NCBI GenBank assembly: GCA_016713005.1
Contig: JADJPY010000001.1
Coordinates: 248,001-312,000 of the forward strand
DNA: 64,000 nt
Origin: Ramlibacter sp.
GTDB taxonomy: Bacteria > Pseudomonadota > Gammaproteobacteria > Burkholderiales > Burkholderiaceae_C
Reading direction: 5' to 3'
This document shows, piece after piece, positions 36,599 to 44,762 of this stretch; position 1 is the first letter of the stretch; each line of letters opens with the position of its first letter. The notes below the pieces were generated by a model. The model had not been told where the DNA came from, ran no database searches, and saw only the letters and a list, made by a program, of their open reading frames with translations. The position numbers and the translations under genes are program-made.

Positions 36599-37372
36599 TC
36601 ATGCCTTCTTCACCTTGGCGGCCTTGCCGTCCAGGAAGGCGCGCACGCGGGATTTGGCCTCGGGCGCACTCTGGGCAATGGCGGCCATCAGCGCCTCGGT
36701 CAGGAAACCCTGGTCGGCGGGCTGCTCGGCGATGCGCGGCAGCGCATGCATCAGGGCGTAGTTGGTCAGCGGGGCGTTCTCAGCCACGCGGATGGCCAGC
36801 TCCATGGCCTTGTCAAAGGCGGTGCCGGTGGGCACCAGGTATTGGGCAAAGCCGGCGCGTTCACCGTCGGCCGCGTTGTAGACGCGACCGGTCAGCATCA
36901 TGTCGGTCATGCGGGCCACGCCGATCAGCTTGGGAATGCGCACCGAACCACCACCGCCCACAAAAATGCCGCGCGAGCCTTCCGGCAGGGCGTAGAAGGT
37001 GGACTCGTCGGCCACGCGGATGTGGCAGGCGCTGGCCAGTTCGAGCCCGCCACCCACCACGGCGCCGTGCAACGCGGCCACCACTGGCACCGGGCCGTAT
37101 TGCACGCGTTCCAGCGCGGCGTGCCACATGCGGGAGTGGTGCAGGCCCTGGCCGGCGTCGCGTTCCTTCAGTTCCGACAAGTCAAGCCCGGCGCAGAAAT
37201 GTTCACCCTCGCCATCGAGCACGGCGGCGCGCACAGTCGCAGGCAGGTTTTCAAAGAGGTCGCGCAGCGCCAGGATGAGCCCGTCCGACAGCGCGTTGCG
37301 CTTGGCCCCACGGGTCAGGCGCACCACGGCAACCGCGCCGCGGATTTCGAGTTGAATGTTTTTTTGGGTCAT
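36599..37372 (-). CDS. Crotonase-family hydratase, first gene of the hydroxycinnamate operon
   Basis: A 257-residue crotonase. Oxyanion-hole segments are EGEHFCAGLDLSEL (about residues 55-68) and HGAVVGGGLELASACHIRV (about 100-118). Position before fcs suggests hydration of feruloyl-CoA (or another aryl-acryloyl-CoA). It lacks obvious overall resemblance to the classical Pseudomonas feruloyl-CoA hydratase/lyase Ech, so a simple hydratase working with the SDR is equally possible. The ATG at 37372 is chosen over a TTG 15 bases upstream. Confidence 0.85.
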   Translation of the reverse strand: MTQKNIQLEIRGAVAVVRLTRGAKRNALSDGLILALRDLFENLPATVRAAVLDGEGEHFCAGLDLSELKERDAGQGLHHSRMWHAALERVQYGPVPVVAALHGAVVGGGLELASACHIRVADESTFYALPEGSRGIFVGGGGSVRIPKLIGVARMTDMMLTGRVYNAADGERAGFAQYLVPTGTAFDKAMELAIRVAENAPLTNYALMHALPRIAEQPADQGFLTEALMAAIAQSAPEAKSRVRAFLDGKAAKVKKA

Positions 37373-37396
37373 GGAGGTGTTTGCCAAGTGGGTGAA

Positions 37397-37415
37397 TTAT
37401 TGTTATAAACAATAA
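37397..37415. promoter_or_regulatory. 19-bp AT-rich palindrome in the divergent promoter region
   Basis: TTATTGTT-ATA-AACAATAA, a perfect 8-bp inverted repeat with a 3-base centre, lies 25 bases upstream of the crotonase start and 74 bases upstream of the amidohydrolase start. Its form is that of MarR-family operators. The MarR gene at the end of the same operon is the natural candidate to bind it. Confidence 0.65.
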
Positions 37416-37488
37416 CCAATTCAAGAACACGGAGCCGGCTTTCCGTCAGGATTAACCCTAGGTTCCCGTCAACAGAAGGAGACTGCCT

Positions 37489-38353
37489 GTGGATCACGCC
37501 AACCTGACCGCCATCGACATCCATACCCATGCCGAGGTGAGCTGCTGGAACCCGTTTGACAACTACGGCGAGGAGTACGACCGCGCGGCGGACAAGTACT
37601 TCCGCAACAGCCGCCGTCCCACCATCGCCGAGACCATTGCGTATTACCGCGAGCGCAGGATCGGCCTGGTGATGTTCACCGTGGACAGCGAGTCACAAGC
37701 TGGGCCGCCGCCGCATCCCCAACGAGGAGATTGCCCAGGCCGCCAAGGAGAACAGCGACATGATGATGTGCTTCGCCAGCATCGACCCGCACAAGGGCAG
37801 GATGGGTGCCCGCGAGGCCGAGCGGCTGATCAAGGAGCACAACGTCAAGGGCTTCAAGTTCCACCCCACGGTGCAGGGCTACCACCCCTACGACAAGATG
37901 GCCTGGCCGATCTACGAGGTGATCAACGCGCACAAGCTGCCGGCGATCTTCCACACCGGGCACAGCGGCATCGGCTCGGGCATGCGCTGCGGCGGCGGCC
38001 TGCGGCTGGAGTACAGCAACCCTATGCACCTGGACGACGTGGCCATCGACTTCCCCGACATGCAGATCGTGATGGCGCACCCCAGCTTCCCCTGGCAGGA
38101 CGAAGCGCTGTCGGTGGCCACGCACAAGCCCAATGTGTGGATCGACCTGAGCGGCTGGAGCCCCAAGTATTTCCCCAAGCAGCTGGTGCAATACGCCAAC
38201 ACGCTGCTGAAAGACCGCGTGCTGTTTGGCTCTGACTACCCGCTGATCACGCCCGACCGCTGGATGAAGGATGCTGAAGAAGCCGGCTTCAAGCCCGAGG
38301 TGTTGCCCGGCATCCTCAAAGGCAACGCGGTGCGCCTGCTGGGCCTGGCCTGA
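37489..38353 (+). pseudogene. Amidohydrolase-family (TIM-barrel metal hydrolase) gene with a frameshift
   Basis: The start is GTG at 37489 behind an AGAAGGAG site. The product begins TAIDIHTHAEVS, the metal-binding HxH of amidohydrolase_2 proteins, and reads on to FTVDSE. At about 37690-37700 the frame moves by +1: the rest (LGRRRIPNEEIAQAAKENSD, then MMMCFASIDPHKGRMG, KFHPTVQGYHPYD, HTGHSGIGSG, VMAHPSFPW and FGSDYPLITPDRW) is in another frame to 38353. Removing one base gives about 287 residues with all metal ligands in order. Every motif is intact on both sides, so a sequence error is more likely than decay. Members include decarboxylases and hydratases of aromatic-acid pathways; the reaction is unknown. 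It pairs with the acyl-CoA synthetase 23 bases downstream. Confidence 0.85.
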
Positions 38354-38376
38354 GCGGCTGTGCGCAGGAGCCGCGC

Positions 38377-40224
38377 ATGAGCCTGACGCCCTTTCGCACG
38401 CTGGCCGACATCGAGGCGCTGGAGCGCTCGCCCTACGAGGCAGCCATCCCCGCGCGCACCACCTACGGCCTGATCGCGCAGGCCGCGCAGCGCCACGCCT
38501 CGCGCGAGGCTTTTCGCTACCTGCCCTGTGGTGACCTGCAGTTGCCGCCGTTGCGCGTGACCTACGCGCAGCTGCTGCACCGGATCCACCAGGCAGCCAA
38601 CCTGTTCCGCGCCATGGGCGTGGGCCCCGACGACGCCGTGGCCATCCTGGCGCCCAACATCCCCGAAACGCAATACGCCCTTTGGGGCGCCCAGGTGGCG
38701 GGGCGCGCCTGCCCGATCAACTACCTGCTGCAACCCGACCACATTGCCGCGCTTCTGGAGGCCTCGGGCGCCAGGCTGGTGGTGGCGCTTGGGCCCAATG
38801 GCGAACTGGACCTGTGGCCCACCGTGCAAAAGGTGCTCGCCCTCAAACCCTTGCCGGTGCTGCAGATCCTGGCCGGTGGCGAGGCAGGTGACGGCGCAGC
38901 AGGCGTACCCGTGTTCCAGAGTCTGCTGGCGCAGCAGCCTGAAGCACTCACCTTCGACCCCGGGCTGCACCCGGACCGCGTGGCTGCGCTGTTCCACACC
39001 GGCGGCACCACCGGAGCGCCGAAGCTGGCGCTGCACACGCACGGCAACGAGGCGCACACCAGCTGGTTCGCGCACGGCTTTTACGGCTTTGACGAGCATG
39101 CGGTGGAAATCAACGGCTTCCCGCTCTTCCACGTGGCGGGTGCGTTCGTATACGGGTTGTCGATGCTCGCGATCGGCGCCACGCAGGTGCTGCCCACCCT
39201 GAGCGGCATGCGCAACGTGGCCTTCGTCAGGCACTACTGGAAGTTCTGCGAGCGCGAACGCGTGACGGCGCTGGCCTGCGTGCCCACCATCCTGGCCACG
39301 CTGGTCAACACACCGGTGGATGCGGACATTTCGTGCGTGCGCGTGGCCTACACCGGGGGCTCGCCGCTGCCCGCCGAGCTGGCGGCGCAGTTCGAGCAGC
39401 GCACCGGCATTGCGGTGCGCAACATCCTGGGCATGACCGAATGCGCGGGGCTGGTCAGCATCGAGCCCGCCCAGGCGCCCCGGGTGCCCGGATCCACGGG
39501 TCTGCGACTGCCGTTTACCGAGGTGCATGCCGTGCCCTGGCGGGATGGCGTGGCCCAACTGGCCGAGCGCTGCGCGCCGGGCGAGACGGGCGTGGTCATC
39601 CTGCGCGGACCGCATGTGAGCCCGGGCTACACGGACGCGGCGCGCAACGCCGGCATGTTCGAAGGGCCGTGGATCGTCTCGGGTGACCTGGGGCACATCG
39701 ACGCGCAGGGCCACCTGCACATCACTGGCCGCGCCAAGGACGTGATCATTCGCGGCTCCCACAACATCGACCCGGGTCTGGTGGAAGAGGCTTTCCTCGC
39801 CCATCCCGCGGTGGCGCTGTGCGCCGTGGTGGGCGAGCCCGACGCCTACGCCGGCGAGCTCCCCGTGGCATTTGTCACCCTCAGGCCCGGCGTGGTGTGT
39901 GACGCGGCCACGCTACTGGCCGAGGTGGCGCCCCACGTGTACGAACGCCCGGCCACGCCGAAACGCGTGACCGTGATCGACGCAATGCCTGTGACGGCCA
40001 TTGGCAAGATCTACAAGCCTGCGTTGCGTGTGGCCGCCACCCGCACCAAGCTGTCCGAGCTGCTGGCCGATGTGCCCGGCGCCAGCGTTGTGTGCGGCGA
40101 GCAGGGCGGTGCGGTGTGGGCGCAGGTGCAATTGCCTGGCCCTGCCGACGCGGCGCTCGAGGCCCGTCTGCGCGAACGGCTGGCTGCGATTGCGGTGAAG
40201 ACCGCCTTCAGTTTCGGCAGCTGA
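38377..40224 (+). CDS. AMP-binding acyl-CoA synthetase
   Basis: A 615-residue adenylate-forming ligase. AMP loop FHTGGTTGAPKLALHTHGN (about residues 207-225), NILGMTECAGLVSIEP near 349-364, and the late hinge/lysine region SGDLGHIDAQGHLHITGRAKD then AIGKIYKPALR with the catalytic lysine. The N-terminal stretch IEALERSPYEAAIPARTTYGL is distinctive of a Comamonad/Burkholderia group. It is co-transcribed with the amidohydrolase and divergent from the ferulate operon, so an aromatic or branched acid is the likely substrate. A GGAG site precedes the ATG. Confidence 0.9.
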   Translation: MSLTPFRTLADIEALERSPYEAAIPARTTYGLIAQAAQRHASREAFRYLPCGDLQLPPLRVTYAQLLHRIHQAANLFRAMGVGPDDAVAILAPNIPETQYALWGAQVAGRACPINYLLQPDHIAALLEASGARLVVALGPNGELDLWPTVQKVLALKPLPVLQILAGGEAGDGAAGVPVFQSLLAQQPEALTFDPGLHPDRVAALFHTGGTTGAPKLALHTHGNEAHTSWFAHGFYGFDEHAVEINGFPLFHVAGAFVYGLSMLAIGATQVLPTLSGMRNVAFVRHYWKFCERERVTALACVPTILATLVNTPVDADISCVRVAYTGGSPLPAELAAQFEQRTGIAVRNILGMTECAGLVSIEPAQAPRVPGSTGLRLPFTEVHAVPWRDGVAQLAERCAPGETGVVILRGPHVSPGYTDAARNAGMFEGPWIVSGDLGHIDAQGHLHITGRAKDVIIRGSHNIDPGLVEEAFLAHPAVALCAVVGEPDAYAGELPVAFVTLRPGVVCDAATLLAEVAPHVYERPATPKRVTVIDAMPVTAIGKIYKPALRVAATRTKLSELLADVPGASVVCGEQGGAVWAQVQLPGPADAALEARLRERLAAIAVKTAFSFGS

Positions 40225-40839
40225 TCACCAGCCGCCCCGCTGCAACCACTCCTCCGCCAGTTCCAGCGTCTGCACCCCCCAGAACGGCTCACCGTCCACC
40301 ACCAACGTGGGGGAGCCGAATATCCCGGCTTTCAGCGACGCATCCACGGCGCTGCGCATCAGGGCGCCGGCTTCGTCGCTGGCGATGGCGGCGCGCAGCC
40401 AGCCGGGGTCCAGGCCTTCAGGAAGGGCAATGTCTGCGATGGCGTCGGCTGTGGACAGGTCCCGGCCCTGGGCCCAGTACGCGTCGTACAAGGCGTGCGC
40501 CAGTGGCACGGCCAGGGCGGGGTGGTGGTGCTTGACGCAGTGGAATGCACGGCCCGCGGCGCGCGGGTCCATCACCGGGTCATCCAGCCGGCGCTTCAGC
40601 ACCAGACCGTGGCGGCGCATGTAGCGTTGTGCGTCGCGGCGGATGTAGTCGCCCTTGAGCGGGGTGTCCAGCAGCGGCTTGAGCCCCATGACCTTCATCA
40701 CCGAGACGCCCAGCAGCATGGCGTGCCAGTCCACCGTGCGCCCGTGGCGCGCCGCCAGCGCCTCGACGCGAAGCGAAGCAAAGTAGCCAAACGGCGAGAT
40801 GAAGTCGAAGTAAAACAGCAGCGGGGCGGGCGGATTCAT
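40225..40839 (-). CDS. 2-hydroxychromene-2-carboxylate isomerase family (DsbA fold)
   Basis: A 204-residue cytoplasmic thioredoxin/GST-kappa-fold protein. The N-terminus LLFYFDFISPFGYFASLRVEAL has serine in place of the DsbA redox cysteine, as in HCCA isomerases, and the C-terminal GIFGSPTLVVDGEPFWGVQTL is the conserved cis-proline and glutathione-binding region. Such enzymes act in naphthalene-type and related aromatic pathways, but many homologues have unknown substrates. It converges on the acyl-CoA synthetase gene with no gap between stop codons. Confidence 0.9.
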   Translation of the reverse strand: MNPPAPLLFYFDFISPFGYFASLRVEALAARHGRTVDWHAMLLGVSVMKVMGLKPLLDTPLKGDYIRRDAQRYMRRHGLVLKRRLDDPVMDPRAAGRAFHCVKHHHPALAVPLAHALYDAYWAQGRDLSTADAIADIALPEGLDPGWLRAAIASDEAGALMRSAVDASLKAGIFGSPTLVVDGEPFWGVQTLELAEEWLQRGGW

Positions 40840-40880
40840 GCCGAAATCGTACTCCAGCCCGCATGGGATGGACCTGGACC

Positions 40881-40897
40881 GCTATCAAAACAATAGC
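40881..40897 (+). repeat. 17-bp dispersed-repeat core, tail degenerate
   Basis: GCTATCAAAACAATAGC in the 135-base gap between the isomerase and TRAP genes. Downstream GGGGGCACACGCCTGGAGCC is a weak match to the tail, further from the core than in full copies. Confidence 0.6.
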
Positions 40898-40974
40898 AAT
40901 TCAGCGCTAGTGCCCGTTGCCTTGCGCCGCCGGGGGCACACGCCTGGAGCCCGCGGCCGCCCGGGAGAGGAGGC

Positions 40975-42264
40975 TCACTTGCCCAGAAGCAGCCCCGGCA
41001 GCCACAGTGACAACGCAGGCACATAGGTGACCAGGGCCAGCACGAACAGCAAGGCACCGAAAAACGGATAGAGCGCCTTCACGACCTGCTCGATGGGCAG
41101 CTTGGCCACGGCCGCGCCCACGAACAGCACGCCGCCCACCGGTGGCGTGATGAGTCCCATGCCGAGGTTGACCATCATGATCATCCCGAAATGCACCGGG
41201 TCCACGCCGATGGACAGGATCACCGGCATCAGGATGGGCGTCATGATGAGGATGAGTGGCGCCATGTCCATCAGCGTGCCCAGGACCAGCAACAGCACGT
41301 TGATCAACAGGAGGATCACGTAGCGGTTGTCCGACAGCGAGGACAACGCGGTGGTGATCTTCAGCGGGATCTGCATCAGCGTCATGATGTAGCCGAAGGC
41401 GGCAGCAAAGCCGATCAGGATCATGACGATGGACAGCGTCTTGACCGTGCGGTGCACGAGTTTGGGCAGGTCACGCCACTTGTAGTCGCGGTAGATGCAC
41501 ATCGTGACGAAAAACGCCCAGATCACGGCGATGGCGGCGGATTCGGTGGCTGTGAAGATGCCCGACAGGATGCCGCCGAGGATGATGACCATGGTCATCA
41601 GGCCCCACAGCGCATCGGCGACGATCTTCAGTGCCTCGCGCCACGGGATCACGCGGCCCTTGGGGAAGTTGCGCCTCCTGGCGATGAAGAGGCACATCAC
41701 AGCCAGCGTCAGGCCCAGCAGCAACCCGGGCAGCACACCGGCGAGGAACAGCGCGGCGATGGACACGCCCCCGCCCGCGGCCAGTGAGTAGATGACTGCA
41801 TTATGGCTGGGCGGGATCAGGATGGCCTGCACCGAGCCGCTGACGGTAACGGCCGTGGCGAAATCGCGTGGGTAGCCTTTCTTTTCCATTTCGGGGATCA
41901 GCACCGAGCCAATGGACGCGGTGTCGGCCATCGACGAGCCGGAGATGGCCCCGAAGAAGGTGGACGCGAGTATGTTCACCAGAGACAGCCCTCCGCGGAT
42001 GAACCCGACCAGCACGCCGGCAAACGCCACCAGCCGGCGGGACATCCCGCCCTCAGCCATGATGGCGCCCGCCAGCACGAAGAAGGGGATCGCCAGCAGC
42101 GAGAACTTGTTGACGCCGCTGGCGATCTGGATCATCAGCGCGTCATAGGGAATGTCGATCCACCACGCACCGATCAGCGCCGACAGGCCCAGCGCGTAGG
42201 CCACAGGCATGCCCACCAGCATGAGGGCGATGAAGGAACCCAGCAGGATGAAGGCGTCCATCAT
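40975..42264 (-). CDS. dctM: TRAP transporter large permease of the uronate/aldarate cluster
   Basis: A 429-residue polytopic membrane protein. Landmarks are IPFFVLAGAIMAEGGMSRRL, ASTFFGAISGSSMADTASIGSVLIP and MGMGLITPPVGGVLFVGAA. The ATG at 42264 overlaps the dctQ stop codon (ATGA), which fixes the start. Together with dctQ and dctP it lies downstream of udh and the lactonase, so it is likely to import hexuronates or aldarates with sodium. Confidence 0.93.
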   Translation of the reverse strand: MMDAFILLGSFIALMLVGMPVAYALGLSALIGAWWIDIPYDALMIQIASGVNKFSLLAIPFFVLAGAIMAEGGMSRRLVAFAGVLVGFIRGGLSLVNILASTFFGAISGSSMADTASIGSVLIPEMEKKGYPRDFATAVTVSGSVQAILIPPSHNAVIYSLAAGGGVSIAALFLAGVLPGLLLGLTLAVMCLFIARRRNFPKGRVIPWREALKIVADALWGLMTMVIILGGILSGIFTATESAAIAVIWAFFVTMCIYRDYKWRDLPKLVHRTVKTLSIVMILIGFAAAFGYIMTLMQIPLKITTALSSLSDNRYVILLLINVLLLVLGTLMDMAPLILIMTPILMPVILSIGVDPVHFGMIMMVNLGMGLITPPVGGVLFVGAAVAKLPIEQVVKALYPFFGALLFVLALVTYVPALSLWLPGLLLGK

Positions 42265-42788
42265 GCGCCTCCGGATTCGGCCGCTTCGTGGTCGAAGGTG
42301 ACCACGGTGCGCCGGTGCTGGCTGCCAAACACCATGTGCTCCAGGATGAACACCAGCGTGACAAAGCCGCCCAGTGGCACTGGCGCATAGGTGGCGCCCA
42401 CGGGCATCCACGGGATTTCGCCGATGCTCTGGTTCCATGTGCCGATGCACAGCTTCACGCCGTACCACGTCATGAACGCCGCCACCACAAGCATGCAGAC
42501 GTGCACCACCCAGGTGAGCACCTGGCGCTGCGTGCCGGAGAGCCGGTCGGTGAGCATGGCCACGGCAATGTGGCCGCCGGCGCGGTAACTGACCGCCGCG
42601 CCCAGGAAGGTGAACACCACCATCAGCAGGATGGCGATGGGCTCCGGCCACTGCGAGCCGCTGCCCAGCACATAACGCGTGAAGATGCCCCAGGGGATGA
42701 TGAGCGACATCACGAAGATGGACATGCCCGCCACCCATATGCAGGCCAGGTAAAGCGCGTCGTTGGCGCGCAGGATGGTTTCTTTCAT
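42261..42788 (-). CDS. dctQ: TRAP transporter small permease of the uronate/aldarate cluster
   Basis: A 175-residue protein with four membrane helices and the conserved GAAVSYRAGGHIAVAMLTDRLSG-like loop (AGGHIAVAMLTDRL). Overlaps dctM by 4 bases and follows dctP after 33 bases without a stem-loop, unlike the two other TRAP operons of the window. Confidence 0.9.
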   Translation of the reverse strand: MKETILRANDALYLACIWVAGMSIFVMSLIIPWGIFTRYVLGSGSQWPEPIAILLMVVFTFLGAAVSYRAGGHIAVAMLTDRLSGTQRQVLTWVVHVCMLVVAAFMTWYGVKLCIGTWNQSIGEIPWMPVGATYAPVPLGGFVTLVFILEHMVFGSQHRRTVVTFDHEAAESGGA

Positions 42789-42821
42789 GATGCCCGGGGA
42801 CTTTCGTGGAGGGACCGTGCC

Positions 42822-43799
42822 TTACTTGACGGCTTCGACGCGCTTCATCAGGTCGGCCAGCTTCTCACCGTACTTGGCGCGAACCGGTGCCGTCGCATCA
42901 AAGAAAGGCTTCTGGTCGACCTGCACGAACTCCACGCCAGCCGCCTTGAGCTTGCTGGTGTACTCGGTCACGCTCTTGTCCCACAGTGCGCGCTGCTCCA
43001 TCTGCGCTTCGCGCGACACCTTTTTGACCAGGGCCTGGTCGGAGGCGGACAGCTTCTCCCAGGTGGCCTTGGACATCACGAAGATCTCGGGGATGATCAG
43101 GTGGTTGGTTTGGGCGTAGTACTTCACGCCGGCTGAATAGTGGTTGCTGGTGAACAGGCTGGGCGCATTGTTCTCGGCACCATCGATCACGCCGGTCTGC
43201 AGGGCGCTGAACACCTCGCCGTACGCCATGCTGATGCCGTTGCCGCCCATGGCGTTCATGGTGTCCACGAACAGCGGGTTGCCCATCATGCGGACCTTCA
43301 CGCCCTTCAGGTCAGCCGGGGCGGTGACCTTTTTCTTGGTGTACAGGCTGCGCGAGCCGCCGTCCATGAAACCCAGGCCCACAAGCTTGGCCGGGCTGGC
43401 GGTGACCTTGTCCAGCATCTCCTGCCCGATCGGGCCGTCGATCACGGCGCGCATGTGCGCCTCGTTGCGAAAGACGAAGGGCATGTTGAACACGTTGACT
43501 TCGGGCACGATGGGGCCGATCACGCCCAGCGAGATGCGCGCGATCTGGATGGCGCCCAGCTGCGTCTGTTCAACGGCTTCCTTTTCCTGGCCCAATACGG
43601 CGCCCGGGAACATCTGCAGCTTGATGCGGCCACCGGTGGCGGCTTCCAGCTTCTTTCCCATGCTTTCCACTGCGGCGACGGTGGGGTAGCCCGCCGGGTG
43701 GGTGTCGTGCGCCTTCAGCACCATGTTCTGGGCCTGTACCGACAGAGGCAGCAGCCCAGCGACCGACAGGGCCAGCAGCAGTTTGCGTTTGGTGTTCAT
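42822..43799 (-). CDS. dctP: TRAP substrate-binding protein, probably for hexuronate/aldarate
   Basis: A 325-residue periplasmic receptor, signal peptide about 1-23 (ending LSVQA). Starts NMVLKAHDTHPAGYPTVAAVESMG; the ligand arginine lies in LKGVKVRMMGNPLFVDTMNAMGG-type helix (VRMMGNPLFVDTM) and AYGEVFSALQTGVIDGAENN is the usual P-box of the DctP/SiaP group. Its ATG overlaps the lactonase stop codon (ATGA), so udh-lactonase-dctPQM is one operon, which is the main reason for the substrate inference. Confidence 0.92.
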   Translation of the reverse strand: MNTKRKLLLALSVAGLLPLSVQAQNMVLKAHDTHPAGYPTVAAVESMGKKLEAATGGRIKLQMFPGAVLGQEKEAVEQTQLGAIQIARISLGVIGPIVPEVNVFNMPFVFRNEAHMRAVIDGPIGQEMLDKVTASPAKLVGLGFMDGGSRSLYTKKKVTAPADLKGVKVRMMGNPLFVDTMNAMGGNGISMAYGEVFSALQTGVIDGAENNAPSLFTSNHYSAGVKYYAQTNHLIIPEIFVMSKATWEKLSASDQALVKKVSREAQMEQRALWDKSVTEYTSKLKAAGVEFVQVDQKPFFDATAPVRAKYGEKLADLMKRVEAVK

Positions 43800-44749
43800 C
43801 GTGTGTCTCCTTGAGGTTGATGAAACGTGGGGGAAAAGCAGGGTTCGGGCAGGCCGCACACGCCTGGACGCAGGGCGAACACGCCGCCCGCCAGCGGCTG
43901 GTCGGACAGGTCAACGCCGCCGGGGCGGATGGAGGTGACGAACAGGGTGTCAAGCTGCGCGCCACCGAAGGCGCACATGGCCGGCTTCTTGACCGGCACG
44001 GCGAGCGAACGGTCCAGGCGGCCGGCGGGTGTGAAGCGGTGGATGAGTCCGGCGTCGTTGGCGCAGATCCAGTAGCAGCCCTCGGCGTCCACCGCCGCGC
44101 CGTCGGGCCGCCCGGGCAGGGGGTTCATGTCCACGAACACGCGCCGGTTTCGCGGGCTGCCGGTGGCGGTGTCGTAGTCAAAGGCCCAGATGGTCTGCAC
44201 GGTGGGATGCGAGTCGCTCAGGTACATGGTGCGGCCGTCGGGGCTGAAGGCCATGCCGTTGGGCACACACAGGCCGTCGAGCAGGCGGGTGACGGTGCCA
44301 CCGGCGGGCGTGGCGCCCGGGTTGCTATTGTTTTGATAGCTGCTCACGCAGCCTGCACGGGGGCTGGGGGCCATATTGATCATCATGGTGCCGGCCAGAA
44401 AGCGTCCCTGCCGGTCGCACCGCCCATCGTTGAAGCGCATGCCCGGTTGCCCGTGCGGCTCGGTGGAGAGCCGCTGCACGTCCATTGCGCCGCTGGCCTG
44501 TGGGCGCAGGTGAAAGAGGCCGGTTTCCATGCCCGCGATCCATCCGCCCTGCGCATGGGGCGCGACACAGCCGATCATCTCGGGCGCGGTCCACTGGCTG
44601 AGTGCCTGTGTGGCCGCCGTCCAGCGGTTGAGGGTGCGCGCCGTGATGTCCACCCAGTACAGCGCCTGCTCGCCCGCCATCCAGACAGGACTTTCGCCCA
44701 CGGCGTTGCGGGCGTCGACCACGAGTTCTGCGTGTGGCATGCCGGACAT
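43796..44749 (-). CDS. SMP-30/gluconolactonase-family lactonase, probable aldarolactonase
   Basis: A 317-residue beta-propeller hydrolase. Metal ligands are indicated by VVDARNAVGESPVW (Glu), MRFNDGRCDRQGRFLAGTM (Asn), CVPNGMAFSPDGRTMYLSDS (Asn and Asp) and PDGAAVDAEGCYW. Directly downstream of udh, it would open the aldarolactone made by uronate dehydrogenase, as shown for UxuL-type SMP-30 lactonases. A copy of the dispersed 64-bp repeat lies inside the gene and encodes the odd stretch around GCVSSYQNNSN where other members have a short beta strand. Start at 44749 or 44740. Confidence 0.85.
   Translation of the reverse strand: MSGMPHAELVVDARNAVGESPVWMAGEQALYWVDITARTLNRWTAATQALSQWTAPEMIGCVAPHAQGGWIAGMETGLFHLRPQASGAMDVQRLSTEPHGQPGMRFNDGRCDRQGRFLAGTMMINMAPSPRAGCVSSYQNNSNPGATPAGGTVTRLLDGLCVPNGMAFSPDGRTMYLSDSHPTVQTIWAFDYDTATGSPRNRRVFVDMNPLPGRPDGAAVDAEGCYWICANDAGLIHRFTPAGRLDRSLAVPVKKPAMCAFGGAQLDTLFVTSIRPGGVDLSDQPLAGGVFALRPGVCGLPEPCFSPTFHQPQGDTR
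44324..44387 (+). repeat. Dispersed 64-bp repeat, full copy inside the lactonase gene
   Basis: Core GCTATTGTTTTGATAGC and tail GGGGGCTGGGGGCCATATTG then CATCAT. Orientation is opposite to the lactonase gene, which reads through it without a stop. Confidence 0.7.
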
Positions 44750-44762
44750 GGGGGTGCTATGG

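Noticed and set aside
36599..37372. Classical feruloyl-CoA hydratase/lyase (Ech) assignment
   Set aside because: General crotonase motifs are present but the specific overall pattern of Pseudomonas-type Ech was not recognised, and no vanillin dehydrogenase follows.
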